Positions 44,601-54,632 are shown, counted from the stretch's first letter. The stretch is DNA of 64,000 nt from Apostichopus japonicus (GCF_037975245.1 NC_092576.1:2413501-2477500), one strand, 5' to 3'. Numbers and translations are program-made. The notes: generated by a model from the letters alone, not told the origin.

Positions 44601-47228
44601 GATGATTTTCTTGCCAGCGGTGGAATTCAACCCACAAGCGAATCGAAAGACGTATTGGAGATCAAATGGATCCATCTTCCCAAGAATTGGTTCCAGGTCA
44701 GTTGAATCTTCCACCTTGCATAGGATATCCACCACACGAAATGACGCGAACCATTCACAGAATAGTTTATGGTAAAACCTTACTTCAATCTTCATCTTAT
44801 CGCTCTTACCAGGTGTCTGTCCATCTGCAATATCATACATCTCCTCTTCTACTAGGATACCAACAAGAATGTACTGATCATAAAAATCTTGACCGAGTCG
44901 TTGGAGGAATTCTACTTGGCTCCAAGTTATCTGTTGATTCTCTTTACTGAGCCCTTCGAGAGCGATTTTATCAAGTTCACTGTGATTATGCTCTAAGAAT
45001 TTTGAGTATTCTTTAGCATTGAAATCTTTGGATTTGTTTCTCGTGTGACTGTGAAAGCAATTCATCGCGTGGCGAAGGAAGTCAGTAACAGATTTAAATT
45101 TCTGAAAACCCTCTATTTCATGAGTCATGTGAGAAAACATAGTAAATAAGAGAGGAATCTGGCAGAGGTCATCAAGAATGACATTTTCCTTGAGACCTTT
45201 CTTAACTTTAGCAATAGCTACCTCATCATCTCCACAAACAGCCTTACGGATGTACTGATCACGCGCAGTCTCATCAAAACCAGTAAGTTTAAATCGTTTG
45301 GTTTTGGCTCTGTCATACTCATTAGGTAGATACCTGGTTGTCAAGGTAACGTCAGATTCTTGGAACATCTTGTACTTGATAATGCGTCCTACGTCATTTT
45401 CCTCATCATCATCTGTTTTCAAGCCGTACACACTTTTCTCGTTGGTGTCTCTGCCTGGGTATTCATCATAGCCATCTAACTGAAATGCTACTGACTTGCA
45501 ACTTTCGAGTATCTCCTTGATGTCTCTCTCCTTGACCCTGTATTCTCTTGGCACCAAATATCGCTTGATCGCTCTATAGATTGACGGAACATTACCCAAC
45601 TGTCTAAGTCTGAGTAAAATAAGAATCTCTACGTCAGCGAGAGGTGAATCTTGGACACCATTACACCAGTCATATGCTAACTGCAGGGTAAGAGTAGACT
45701 TCCCATACCCAGGCTCTCCTTCGATGATACGTCTGTTACACCTTCTATGAGGATCATTGAATATATTTTTGTAAGAATCTAACTGTTCCCATGATGCATC
45801 TATACCATACGATGTAGCACTGTCACTCAGTGCAACCACACCGCTCTCGACAAATATCGTATTTACACAAAAAAGTCTGTCCTGTATATAGGGTAAAGGT
45901 TTTACGGAGTCATAGTAAAGTTTATACTTCTCTTTAAGCCCATCAATGAGTATTTGTTTCTTATCTGTGAGAAAAATAAAACAAACAATGATTAATAAAC
46001 GAAACAAACAGGCCAACACATCACCAGCAAGATAGATTCTTTGGTTATAAATAAAGTAATGCAATCATTGACCGTTGAAGAACCGACTGATCAGTCAGTT
46101 GATCTTACAACGCATCTTAGAGAGTTTCTTAATGTTGGTGTAAGTAATATGGTGGAAATTCAAATTGGTGTCTTAATTGGAATATTAACTTTTAATATAA
46201 TACGCATATTAACGTGAGTATGTATGGAGTTGGTGTACCCTTTTTATCAATTCTATTTCGTCATTTAGATTCATTAGAATCCATATTTTAAATTAATTCA
46301 GTTTACATTTCGATTCTTAACTAATTGAATCGGTGCTTTTTCTTCCTAAACATAAAAGCCGCATCATGGATGTTTCATGGAACGCGTATTTTATGTATTT
46401 TATATGAGTTTACGATACACCTTAAGTAAAAGACACGGAGTTGCAAACACGAAATGTGGTATCACGGTTTCAAAATATCAAAGCTTTGCGAGCATGAAAA
46501 TCGACCAGACGCATACGTCAAGCAAGGATTTAACCATTGCATTATGTAAAGAAAAAATGATATGTGGTAATGCAGTAGGTAAACTACGTTTTAGATAAAA
46601 AGTGTGGGTTATTTTACATTGCATCACAACTCGAGTTTTTTCATTATACAATCAAGTGACAATTCAATACTGACGTTTGAAGTTACTGAAGTTAATAAGC
46701 TGAAGTTGACACCACCACATTAAAGTGAATGGTATTCCTACCTAAACAATGTTTCTAAGAATAGAACGCTGGGCAGATGGGGACGAGATTAGTCATTGAT
46801 TGATACAGTTGTCGGTAATCTGTCCTTACATGCCCCTACATCCTCCTCCCCTCCCAGTCCTTGAATCAAACAAGTAAGAATAGTGTGACAATAGTCACTA
46901 AGAAATCGTCAAGCTGTCGCAGGTGATGCTGCAAAGCTAAACAATATTGCCTACCTTCTATAGTCAGTGGGTCTGAATACTTCTTTCTGACAGGGGTAGT
47001 TTGTTTATAAGATGCTCGGAAGTTTGTGTTTGTTGAAGATGATGCTGCGGGGGTCTCACGGTGTGGAATACTCTCAAATTGTGATGCAGATGCTTCACTT
47101 TGAAATGGTTGTCTTGGTGACGAGGCATCCCTCAGTTCAGGTGATTGTGAGTTCCGATAAGCTCCTGGTGTTGTGTCTGTTTTAAGTCCTCTCTTCGAAC
47201 TTTTCTTCTTTGAACTTCGATTTCCCAT
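17036..47228 (-). CDS. NACHT-domain NLR receptor, at least ten exons
   Basis: Exons in order: 46955-47228, 44409-45964, 31537-31739, 30098-30174, 28804-28874, 28144-28263, 26529-26734, 22849-22922, 19481-19578, 18230-18277, and a candidate last one, 17036-17110. All have GT-AG borders. The first ten sum to 2,727 nt, exactly 909 codons; the last adds 24 residues and a stop. Layout: myristoylation-type N-terminus, NACHT NTPase, then two copies of a four-exon module with LRR-like text. NLRs are cytosolic sensors that oligomerise through NACHT on ligand binding; this one may sit at a membrane. No death, CARD or Pyrin domain is seen. No internal stop is present, so it is probably functional. Exons in the 12.7-kb second intron could have been missed. 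A separate copy of its tail lies at 59.6-64 kb. Confidence 0.75.
18230..26734 (-). CDS. NLR second four-exon LRR module
   Basis: The exons, in gene order, are 26529-26734, 22849-22922, 19481-19578 and 18230-18277. The first encodes IPIDCVNLGRSFHKVDEDDF, later LPIITSIERMNIW and QRFKQL. The second encodes the LRR strand FQYCLLPSTI and ends KARNVK. The third encodes GWFPYGYEERHYILDLESGR and then WLLNEDYENLFP. The fourth encodes MLKTGDEITDADYAKE. Phases run 0, +2, +1, 0, 0, identical to the first module. The third and fourth exons have clear copies at 63876-63973 and 61756-61803. Introns of 1.2-3.6 kb separate them. Confidence 0.7.
19600..22840. other. NLR intron; LTR-like stretch and AT repeats
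   Basis: No exon was found. Around 20.66-21.15 kb the base composition is more balanced, with two CCAATCA boxes on the plus strand (near 20884 and 20925), AATAAA at about 20980 and CpG-containing text. That is reminiscent of a solo LTR, but no matching ends or target duplication could be fixed. A 69-codon frame at 20774-20983 lies in it and has no known motif. Confidence 0.35.
22275..22343. repeat. (TA)n microsatellite
   Basis: About 65 bp of alternating TA, followed by a pyrimidine run TTTTCTTTTCTTTTC. Confidence 0.9.
22925..26525. other. NLR intron with G-rich and T-rich tracts
   Basis: No exon was seen. G runs of ten or more occur at about 23372 and 24975, and a C-run/A-run at 24280-24300. 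From about 25640 to 26520 the plus strand is strongly T-rich with almost no G. It ends at the donor of the 26529 exon, so the intron is A-rich in the gene's sense. Confidence 0.5.
26740..28140. other. NLR intron, G-rich on the plus strand
   Basis: No exon was seen. G tracts of 9-12 bases occur at about 27054, 27283 and 27465, with short runs between. Confidence 0.4.
28144..31739 (-). CDS. NLR first four-exon LRR module
   Basis: The exons are 31537-31739, 30098-30174, 28804-28874 and 28144-28263. The first reads IPISILVLQWSFSKVDKDDI, later LPTLSTLEKLSVN and a RFKELW end. The second continues the LRR with LYHCKLPASISPKM and ends SRNVK. The third is VLWPEETCLLNLQSGKW, with the same L-x-L-x-S-G-[KR]-W signature as the second module. 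The fourth holds TITQLCSNAVVIDNES and STIKLLKKASRHN, a helical segment like the end of the NACHT exon (VKELCSRRVKIS, STIQLLQIASSHE). The 28804-28874 exon is needed for phase: joining 30098 directly to 28263 would hit a stop. Confidence 0.75.
29249..29491. repeat. Two (AC)n microsatellites
   Basis: AC runs at about 29249-29285 and 29467-29491. Both lie in an NLR intron. Confidence 0.85.
31769..32750. mobile_element. hAT-like non-autonomous element
   Basis: A perfect 13-bp inverted repeat, CAGTGGCGTCGCC, marks both ends of a 982-bp segment. The start CAGTGGCG is common among hAT elements. Flanking octamers (GTTGTTAT, GTATTAGG) do not match, so the target duplication has decayed or the ends recombined. 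The interior has several long C/G runs (31819, 32158, 32232, 32710) and no transposase. It sits 29 bp upstream of an NLR exon in the gene's sense. Confidence 0.65.
32755..35560. other. Large NLR intron, no gene seen
   Basis: AT-rich sequence with no convincing exon on either strand. Overlapping 70-76-codon minus frames at 34978-35208 have no recognisable motif. Confidence 0.5.
35567..35653. repeat. (TA)n microsatellite
   Basis: About 87 bp of uninterrupted AT alternation. Confidence 0.95.
36110..36610. repeat. GC-rich 61-bp tandem array, palindromic units
   Basis: CCGCCGGCGG recurs at 36182, 36243, 36304, 36365, 36426 and 36487, an exact 61-bp period. Within each unit GGCGGTAAACCGC and TTTACCGCGGGCGG are near-inverse. 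Degenerate relatives extend to about 36120 and 36610. The block is CpG-dense in otherwise AT-rich DNA and the units are almost identical. Confidence 0.9.
37331..38530. mobile_element. hAT element, 1,200 bp, with 8-bp target duplication
   Basis: The ends are CAGGGCCGTCTTAA and its inverse. The octamer GACGTAAG stands directly on both sides (37323-37330 and 38531-38538). The TIR sequence and the 8-bp duplication are diagnostic of hAT. Beyond the ends are sequences that match the uninterrupted paralogous segment at about 40440-40700. No hAT transposase is seen; the inside holds a broken retroelement fragment. Confidence 0.92.
37565..38000 (+). pseudogene. Reverse-transcriptase C-terminal fragment inside hAT
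   Basis: One frame is open for 90 codons before a TAA at 37835-37837 and continues in phase beyond it. It reads EPPLVFKPTYTPHIK, then LKHWHLISQHAELSKLFPKE and, after the stop, RDQNLKDLLVNSRF. The pattern T-Y-x-P, K-x-W, F-x-x-x-P and N-L-x-D-L-L-V is what follows the palm domain in Penelope-like and some other animal retroelements. No ATG or catalytic motif is present. This is inferred from pattern only. Confidence 0.45.
38540..40900. repeat. Partly duplicated ~0.5-kb intronic segments
   Basis: Text flanking the hAT element (TTTCTGGTTATAG; GAGATTGC.GGAACA; GCGCAAG.AAA; AGGGCGCA..TCTGTA) recurs at about 40460-40710. TGCATTGTGGGAG followed by an AATATAA.GCTT..TTGTCAAA block occurs at 40230 and 40741. 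The units are diverged copies of roughly 500 bp. No exon is convincingly supported. Confidence 0.5.
41060..43660. repeat. 2.6-kb minisatellite, 27-bp unit, higher-order structure
   Basis: About 95 copies of a unit near GTACTGAGTAGCTGTGACAG plus seven bases. Two higher-order patterns are visible. The block ending GTGTCATTGTACTGAGAGTAG repeats at about 41191, 41469 and 41743 (274-278 bp). GAGTACATC repeats at 42740, 42929, 43091, 43280 and 43469, spacings of 189, 162, 189 and 189, which are 7, 6, 7 and 7 units. Because 27 is a multiple of three, frames stay open over long stretches (minus-strand nonapeptide near LSQLLSTLA). It lies in the NLR's second intron; I regard it as non-coding. Confidence 0.95.
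43665..44405. other. Intron flank between minisatellite and NACHT exon
   Basis: AT-rich sequence with no feature seen beyond the NACHT exon's donor at 44403-44408. Confidence 0.5.
44409..45964 (-). CDS. NLR exon 2: NACHT domain
   Basis: The exon encodes 519 codons (protein residues 92-610), from acceptor TTTTCTCACAG to donor GTAAGC. Residues about 92-170 are a helical lead (DKKQILIDGLKEKYKLYYDS). Walker A is GEPGYGKS at 174-181. Walker B is LDGYDEY at 254-260, with the extended acidic residues typical of NACHT rather than AAA proteins. The sensor-1-like stretch is SDVTLTTRYLPNEY. Winged-helix/HD2 text follows, including YHKLFCEWFASF. The exon ends with STIQLLQIASSHE, related to the fourth exon of each downstream module. 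The long open frame extends about 33 codons past the acceptor into the intron; phase with exon 1 (G|AT) shows that the true border is 45964. Catalytic residues look intact. Confidence 0.92.
45965..46954. other. First NLR intron
   Basis: 990 bp between exon 1 and the NACHT exon. A 73-codon plus-strand frame (46377-46598) has no known motif. Confidence 0.6.
46955..47228 (-). CDS. NLR exon 1: myristoylation-type, basic/Ser-rich N-terminus
   Basis: Start chosen at the ATG at 47226-47228 because the protein then opens MGNRSSKKKSSKRG: Gly2, Ser6 and a run of lysines fit the N-myristoyltransferase consensus with a polybasic patch. An upstream in-frame ATG (47267) would add 13 residues and hide the site. 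Residues 20-91 are Ser/Thr/Pro-rich and likely disordered. The exon ends with PLTIE plus one base before donor GTAGGC; the joint gives Asp92 and continues DKKQIL. A membrane-anchored NLR is an inference; plant resistance proteins use the same device. Confidence 0.7.
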
Positions 47229-47328
47229 ATTTTGACCTTGAATAAGTAACGGAAGAAACTCAGTCAAAGTCGATGTAGCCTTATGGAAAACATTCAGCTC
47301 ATTGATATGTACCTAGGCTTTGACACTC

Positions 47329-47334
47329 TATATA
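47329..47334 (-). promoter_or_regulatory. Weak TATA-like site upstream of NLR
   Basis: TATATA about 100 bp upstream of the start codon. Such motifs are frequent in AT-rich DNA. Confidence 0.2.
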
Positions 47335-47654
47335 TGTTTATCAACTAAACCACGTATCGAAGAACTCGACAAAAGGAGCTTAAAATGTTAAAAGTAACTT
47401 CAACTAACCAAAGGCAAATCATATTGCACCGCAGAGCACGTTGGTAATTCATAATAATAATACGGCAGGTATTTTTACGACGCCTAGGCGATTAGGAATG
47501 TGTGAGAAGCCTGTAGGGGCTTATTGATTACACCTTTCACGTCGGGTGGCTTCCAATTCAACATTTCATCTCAAATTTAGAATGTTTTTCTCCTTATTTT
47601 GGAAAGTCATTTCAGATGGTAAAACCGTACATTGCTCTTGCACGGAAAACCCAC

Positions 47655-47755
47655 CTTACTATGATCCGGACAGGGATCGAACCCCGAACCTCCCGATTGA
47701 TAAGCCTCATTGCTTCAAATGCCAACGCCGTAATCCACTCGGCCACAGAAGCGGT
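47655..47755 (-). mobile_element. tRNA-derived SINE head
   Basis: On the minus strand TGGCCGAGTGG (A box, 47735-47745) and GGTTCGATCCC (B box, 47673-47683) are spaced as in a tRNA with a long variable arm (Ser/Leu type). The would-be acceptor ends do not pair, so it is a SINE head rather than a tRNA gene. The SINE body probably continues towards 47540. Confidence 0.7.
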
Positions 47756-47869
47756 AACATTCGTGATTCTATAGCTTTTATTTCTTCTATGTATAAATAC
47801 AAAGTAATAATAAAGCTGCAAATATGCCGTCTTTATTCATTATTTCAATATACGGTTTAATATCTACTT

Positions 47870-49355
47870 GTACGTGAGCGGTCTGATAATGACCTGGATC
47901 ACGAAAGCATATATAATCCTTCTTGACTGTTTCATGAAAGTTCGTTTCCAATATCGTTTGTTATAACAGTAACTTCTGTGGGATGAATGTTCCGCTATTA
48001 GCAAAGAATCGTATGAAAACATGTTTTGTAAAACTTTGTTACCGAATTGTGTACACAAAAGAACCAATTATTGTTCAAAGTTTGCCTTCCAAATATCCTG
48101 ACTTACATTACAGTTTTAAAAAAAAACAGGTATTTTAGATTTCTAGGAATCCAATTTATAGATTAATATATGAGACACCCTCCTTATATTTAATTCATGT
48201 AAAGAAAAAACACTATGCGGCTAAATGATGCATGGCCCGGTGATCCAACGCAGTAGTAAACAACGTTTGCTGCCTAGATTCAACAAGTACACAATATACT
48301 GACCGACCTGAGAAGAAACTTAATGTAGTTCACTATATAAATCAGATTCAAGACAATAAACTATATAATGGAGATGAGAGCATTCTCCTCCCCATGAACT
48401 TTAGCAAAATGGCGAACGGTATACTAACCGAATAATAAACGTTCTGTAATGTAGACCTGGTTATTGACCGAGCTCAAGGTTCATATTTATATATTCGCCT
48501 AATTGCTCTTTCATCAGATTTATACTTCAGACTAAACTCTTCAAACATTCAACAGTTCGGCATTGAAAATCCAAATCAATATGAGGCAAACTTGTCTGAA
48601 AGAATTATACAGACTTTAAGAACGTGTTGCACAAATATGCTGAGAGGAACTATTAAACTTTGATATTTATAAAATATCCAAGATATTAATTAGTGCTTAT
48701 TTGACGAGAACTTTTAAGATCTATAGATAAAATCATGATATTATCAGGCAACCAAGTTAACGTTTGGCCTTCGAGAGCTAACTAAATTTATAGTGTGACA
48801 TCAGGAGGTCTTGCAGTTTAAATACAAACAACATGAAAACTTCTTATTAAATATTGCCTCTTTTAGTACGTAAACTGTAAAACGAGTTTTACGAAGAAAA
48901 TTAAGACTGCCACTCTCCATTATGACGTGCGAAGTTGACCTGGAATACTTTGATCAAACGAGTTATTAGTACAATTAAGAAGGAATAACTGAGATATTAT
49001 AAATGCGGTTTGTAAAAGCAACAAATAAATTCAAAAGCTAGAACGGAAACCGAAATTTTGTAGTTACCTCGAGATCACAAACTTTGTGTATTATAAAGCT
49101 CAGTTTATAATCACATTATAATAATGTAATGATCCTTTAACTATACTTGATGGTGTGTTGTCATTTGAGCTCGCAGTGAGAATATGAAATGATCGGGCGG
49201 TAAATAAATTCTTATCGTAAACGCCTAAAGAGTTTGTTTGCTTTGATTAGTTTGTAAACCAGTGCAAATGGTAGTACAAACCCCAGTACAGTCTAAGTGC
49301 ACCCAAACCGAAAATGAATAGAACAGAATTTACACAAATTGTCATTTAATTTGCA
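47870..49355. other. Intergenic, no gene seen
   Basis: AT-rich sequence. A stretch at about 48395-48540 resembles 51105-51230 (AAAATGGCGA, TGGTTATTG, CATATTTA.ATATTCG, ATCAGATTT). Confidence 0.45.
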
Positions 49356-49357
49356 GA

Positions 49358-49710
49358 ACATTAATAATTAAACACAAACAGAGATATTCCTCTATAGTAC
49401 AAGAATAATGTCTTATTAGTTGATAAATGAATCTTTAGTTCAGAGGGACTCTACTTTTACATGATCTGATAGAAAATTTGCCTTCATTGAATGCTGAGTT
49501 TATTCAAACTAAATAAGTTTGGTAGCAGCATTAATAATTAAACACAAACAGAGATATCCCTCTATAGTATAAGACTAATGTCTTGTTAAGTTTATCACCG
49601 AATCTTTACTTTGGAAGACTCTACTTTTACATGATCTGATAGATAATTTGCTTTAAATTCATTGAATGCTGAATTAATTCAAATTAAAATAAGTTTGATG
49701 GCAACATTGG
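49358..49710. repeat. Two-copy tandem duplication, 170-bp period
   Basis: TTAATAATTAAACACAAACA begins at 49361 and 49531. Both copies run through CTACTTTTACATGATCTGAT to AATAAGTTTG. The copies are highly similar. Confidence 0.8.
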
Positions 49711-49714
49711 TTGA

Positions 49715-51160
49715 ATGTTATAAATTTTACCTCAATCTTCCAAATAATATACCATCTATATACTGCGCATACTTTTCATAATACAGAGGAAATGATTGAG
49801 TGAAATGTCTACTGCAAGAACAAACAAACTCATCTTTAGTATAACGAAAGCAGATGTCAGTAGAGGAGCGTTTTTAAATTTGTAGTATAATTATATTTGA
49901 ATACTGTTAAAATTAACAGGAAAACCTTTAAGCCATAGCCATTACTGAGAAATATGATATAGGAAGGTACAATAAAAATATGTTTGCATGTTATTGCATA
50001 CCTTTATAAGCCTTAAGTTGTGATACATTTTAGTCACAGAAGGCCGGGGTTGAGTTTTATTGTATTTGTGTCCTGCTTTATTAGTAATATTTCTAATGCA
50101 TGTTACTACTTTAGATCAATCCATATGAGCCTGTTGTTTGATTCATTAACAGTAAATATTACAAGAATAACTAAAACTATATCCATTTATATATACATAC
50201 TATCACAAATATGATTAACTATTACAGTAAAACAGTAGCCAATAACAGGCATGAAGGGTTACGTTAATGGTTCAACTTTTATAGAAAACAATAATAAAAC
50301 ATAATACCGTAGTTTAAAATAATTCTGTATCGTTAGTGCAACTCATTGCCCTTGATATTAATTGACTGAATTATTAGAAACAAATTATTGCCGCCGGCAA
50401 ACAAGAAGTTAACAGTACTATCCAACTATTGTTAAATATTAGTTATGTGTATATGATATAAGTTTGCAATCATTCTTACGAAAGATATTAATATCACGGA
50501 CACTCTGTGTGTCATTGTTAGTTAACTAGCTTCCTATCCCATAATTACTTGATTTTCTGAATATTTTCTTTCTGTATAGTTATACTTGCTGTGACATTAG
50601 ATCGCTTTTCAACATTAAGGAGTAGTATGATCGTTATTCTTGATAACATAGTTACAGAAACTGGTGGTCTGGACAAGAAACGGACTTCGTGAATGACGAT
50701 ATTGTGTCTTTATACGATTTCCACATTGTTAAAGAGAATTTCGTGTACATTGAAAATAGCTATCAAAGTATCAACCGGCTCTGAGGGTAGATTGTTTTCC
50801 ACTATGTCATATTAGCATATAAAGTCGTGGCTACAGTCGATTTCCTTAATATTTGAAATGCTAAATAGTAAAACGTGTAATGTGTTATGGATTATTGTGG
50901 AGAGGTCCGCCATTTCAAACACCAGGCATGATTCATAAAATTCGAGAAATATTCATGAAAAAATACTTACCTAAGAGGAAAGTTGTTCACCGTGTCAGAT
51001 AGAAATGTGATTATCAAAATGCATAATTGAAATCACGGCAATCTTCTCCGTTTACTTGAAGAAATAGCAATAAGGTACGGCCGGTATTCAGTGAACACTC
51101 CTTATTCAAAATGGCGACTGGCTAAATACCAAACGTCTCTATCGTCTTACTGGTTATTGG
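49715..51160. other. Intergenic, no gene seen
   Basis: AT-rich sequence with no motif found on either strand. Confidence 0.45.
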
Positions 51161-51515
51161 TTTAGCTCGATGTTCATATTTACATATTCGTCAAGAAGTT
51201 GTTCAACTTATTTTTATCAGATTTGAAATGTAGACTTTACAACTTTTTATGGTTCATTTATGACTTTTGCATCAGCGGGTTGTGCTTACATTATGGTGGT
51301 GCTAGCATATGGGGTATATGAGGTGATATATTGATATATTGGTTGAGCTCGATGTTCATATTTACATATTCGTCAAGAAGTTGTTCAACTTATTTTTATC
51401 AGATTTGAAATGTAGACTTTACAACTTTTTATGGTTCATTTATGACTTTTGCATCAGCGGGTTGTGCTGACATTATGGTGGTGCTAGCATATGGGGCATA
51501 TTAGGTGATAAAAAC
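51161..51515. repeat. Two-copy tandem duplication, 182-bp period, near-identical
   Basis: AGCTCGATGTTCATATTTAC starts at 51164 and 51346 and the two units differ at only a few bases. This is the youngest duplication in the window. Confidence 0.85.
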
Positions 51516-52489
51516 CACGGTAATTTATCACCCGCCAGGGTAAAACCTAATACTAATATAGTAAGAAATATCTCGTACAAACTAAGATAAGGTGTATTGT
51601 TGCCAGGAATGAATAACGTTCAGCCTTTACCATGCAACCATATAATTATAGGCTTCAGTAAATAACGAGTAAGCCTGATCAGTAGTACGATGTGTCAACC
51701 GAAAAAAACAACATATATTTTACATTGAAGGAGAGCAAATAGTAAAACGTAGCTTATCTGTATTTCAAGATTATATGTGATGGGGATTATACACTAGTAT
51801 ATATGCAATTTCGGCCCTCCAAACAAGTGAAGAGATATGTACTGGTTTATTTGCAATTTCGGTCCTCCAAAAAAGTGTAATGATATGTAAGCTTTTATAG
51901 AATTTAGACCATCCAAACTCCATGAAGTTGAGAGTAAAAAACCCGAATAATTTTGTTTTCAGGAAGTGGTTTAATTCGCAAGAACATAGCAGAAACCATT
52001 GTATGAAGGTCTATGTAGGGTATAAGTTCATTAATTTAGTTGCTAGAAAACATGTCAAAAATAGTAACATATTATGTACTACTTTACCCAACGTAACTTC
52101 CTGTCAATTCCCATGTGTGGATCCAAAGGGATGAGGGCCTGCACAACTCCCACCTTGTACACTCCATAAACAATTTAAAATGTAGTTATAAGCAACCATC
52201 GGCTTCAACGTCCATAGGACGACATCCACTCTTTTTAATAAATACCGGATACGTCCTTGATTTCCTCAGACTTCACAAAGCTATTCTATTCTTTGCAATA
52301 TCCTAGATAATATTTCTTCAACCCTTTACTTACGTCTCTGTTCCATAAAAACATATGTATTGAGTTGATACAGATTGGCATTCAAAATATTGTCGTTGTA
52401 ATTTACGTCACTAACATGATACCGTATCCTAGTGACATGTTGATATTTTTGAAGAGCATTTTCGAGCATTTTACTCATACTCATACCTA

Positions 52490-52810
52490 GGGGCGTTCTA
52501 CTTGTAATCATTATTCATGCTGTTGTTCTCATATCCATACCAAGGTTTAATTTGACTTGTAGTTATTACAAACGATGTTGTACTCATGATCATATCAAGG
52601 GATTTTCTACTTTATTCATTACTCATGTTGTTGTATGCATATTCATACTAAGGGTTAAGTTTACTTGTAGTCATTAATCATGATGTTGTTCTCATAGTCA
52701 TACCAATGTTTAATTTGACTTGTAGTTGTTACAAATGTTGTTGTACACATGCTCTATCGAGGGGTTTTCTACTTGAAGTCATTACTCATGACGTTGTACT
52801 CACACTACAA
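52490..52810. repeat. Minisatellite, ~55-61-bp units, about six copies
   Basis: Units built on CTACTTGTAGTCATTACTCATG then TTGTTGT.CTCATA..CATACCAAGG recur from about 52496 to 52800 with moderate divergence. Confidence 0.7.
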
Positions 52811-52814
52811 GTCT

Positions 52815-54520
52815 GCTACAGATACAATGTAATTTTCACTTCAGTAGCTTCAAACTAGCAACACCTACCTTGAGGCATCGATGTTAGAAACAATAAATGA
52901 TATAGTATTGTGCGTCTAATTACGGTTCCGAGTGAATGGACTCCATGCCTAAGATTAATAAAGAACCAACAGTAACATATACAGACCTAGACCAATCCTA
53001 GTTACTAGTTAAGATTTAAGTTTTGGTTTGATACAGTAGACCTATAGTAGCATACTACTGGTACTAGCCTACCTAACCTAGTAATTATCATGGTCTATAT
53101 AAACTAGCCTACGTTTGATTAGTATTTCACAACGTGTGGTAAACGAAACATAGCGTATGGCGAGTAGCAGTATAAGATCCCTACTGTCTTTGGAGGAAGG
53201 TACAGGTCATTTGGGTTCAACAGAGGTAACACTCTGGAAAGTTTGAAGAAGACTTCATCAGACGTCATAATGAATACAATAGCCGGTAATTATTTGCGTA
53301 AGTCAAAGCTCATTTAAGTGTAGGTAGGGAGACATGTAAAACATCAAAAGCACTGTAGCTGGATAAGTTTGTTTCAAGTTGAGACTTCTGATTCGCTTCA
53401 AGTCAATAATTGTTTAAGGAGGAATCAAATCCCTGAAAACCTTTCTTCTGAATTAAAGAGTGGTCAGTAATAAGCTTTGGGTTTCAGAATGACATTTTGT
53501 GCAAGGGTGCTCATGAAAGCACAGGATCGGTCAGATCTTAAATGATATTGTTGTAATGAAATTGAGAAAGATTTGCACTTATCCTAATTAGTAACTACTT
53601 AAAGTGTACACTACGTCAGGACAATATTCCATTGCTCTCAGTATCACGGCATACACCCATGCTCTCACCAAACGTAATTGGTACAGGTTTAATATTCTGT
53701 TTAAGATGTCATTTGAATCTAAATTTAACCAGAAATAGTGCACAATATCCGAAACTGCAGTAATTCTCAATTAAAGACCTCAGAGATTAAATTAACATGT
53801 AAGACTTCACCTTAACCTTTTACAGTTGGACATTTGGTGCTTCTTAGGACAACAAGCACATTTAGCGCCAGACATGTTCTAACTGTTTGCCTAAATATGA
53901 TGTTGATAGAAGGTCATTCGAGTTCAACAGTGGTCTGGAAAGTCTGGAAACTTTGTTAGCTTGCATCTGCAATTATTTATAGGATGCATGGCTTTTCTGT
54001 TTCACTATTGTCATAGGATTTGACCGTTCCCATTTGAAGTGGATGACAGAGTCTCCACTTTCACAAGTGACTATTATCTGTCACAACATTCAGATGGTTA
54101 ATACCTTTGCAATGACCACGTTATCTGGTATTATGTTCTGGTATGACTTCAGGACACATTTTCCTTAGTTGCTCTATCAATTACGTGAATCAATATACAG
54201 TATACATTTATAAGGTAAGGAATCACTAAGTCTGCTGGCTTTCTTATTCTAATTACTGTCTGTGAGTTAATTTACTCTGCATATGACTAAACTTCAGTAA
54301 TTGCTTGTAAATTCTGATCATTTAATCCGAATTGCTAAACAAGTCCAACCATGTTTTCCTTACCCTGGATCAATATTCAAGTGCCACGAAGACTCACTCT
54401 CAAGAGAAGTGACATCCAGCAAGAGAAGAAAAAAACAACTATGTAATGGTTTTTTCATAATATCCTTGTTTTAAGATTTAATCGTACTGTTTTTAACATT
54501 ACGTCGTTTTTCTCCCCTCA
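52815..54520. other. Intergenic or intronic, dispersed-repeat relics
   Basis: About 53165-53240 is a relic of the dispersed repeat seen at 6.0-6.3 kb. A shorter echo (GGTCATTCGAGTTCAACAG) lies at about 53911. No upstream partner of the 54523 exon was found. Confidence 0.4.
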
Positions 54521-54522
54521 GG

Positions 54523-54632
54523 GCGCCGTGGTTAGTTTTGTTCCGGAGGTAATCAGCGATTATGTACAGCTTTCCATGCATCAGGGGTTTCGGAAGTACG
54601 CGCTGAAAAAGAAGCAGCAAAAGTCGCAATGA
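54523..54632 (+). CDS. Orphan terminal exon of a small basic protein
   Basis: After the acceptor TCTCCCCTCAG the frame reads GAVVSFVPEVISDYVQLSMH, then a Q-G-F-R-K-Y segment and a lysine/glutamine-rich end (KKKQQKSQ) closed by TGA at 54630-54632. Codon use is more GC-rich than the surroundings. I do not recognise the family. The first exon or exons must lie upstream, possibly several kb away. It could be a chance frame, but the strong polypyrimidine tract and amphipathic, basic C-terminus favour a real exon. Confidence 0.45.

Noticed and set aside
45965-46065. Start of the NACHT gene at the first ATG of the long open frame (46064)
   Set aside because: The first 33 codons of that frame are intron. 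The acceptor at 45965-45966 joins in phase to exon 1 and restores a normal N-terminus.
47655-47755. Functional tRNA-Ser/Leu gene
   Set aside because: The A and B boxes are present but the acceptor stem halves do not pair, and the sequence runs on into SINE-like text.
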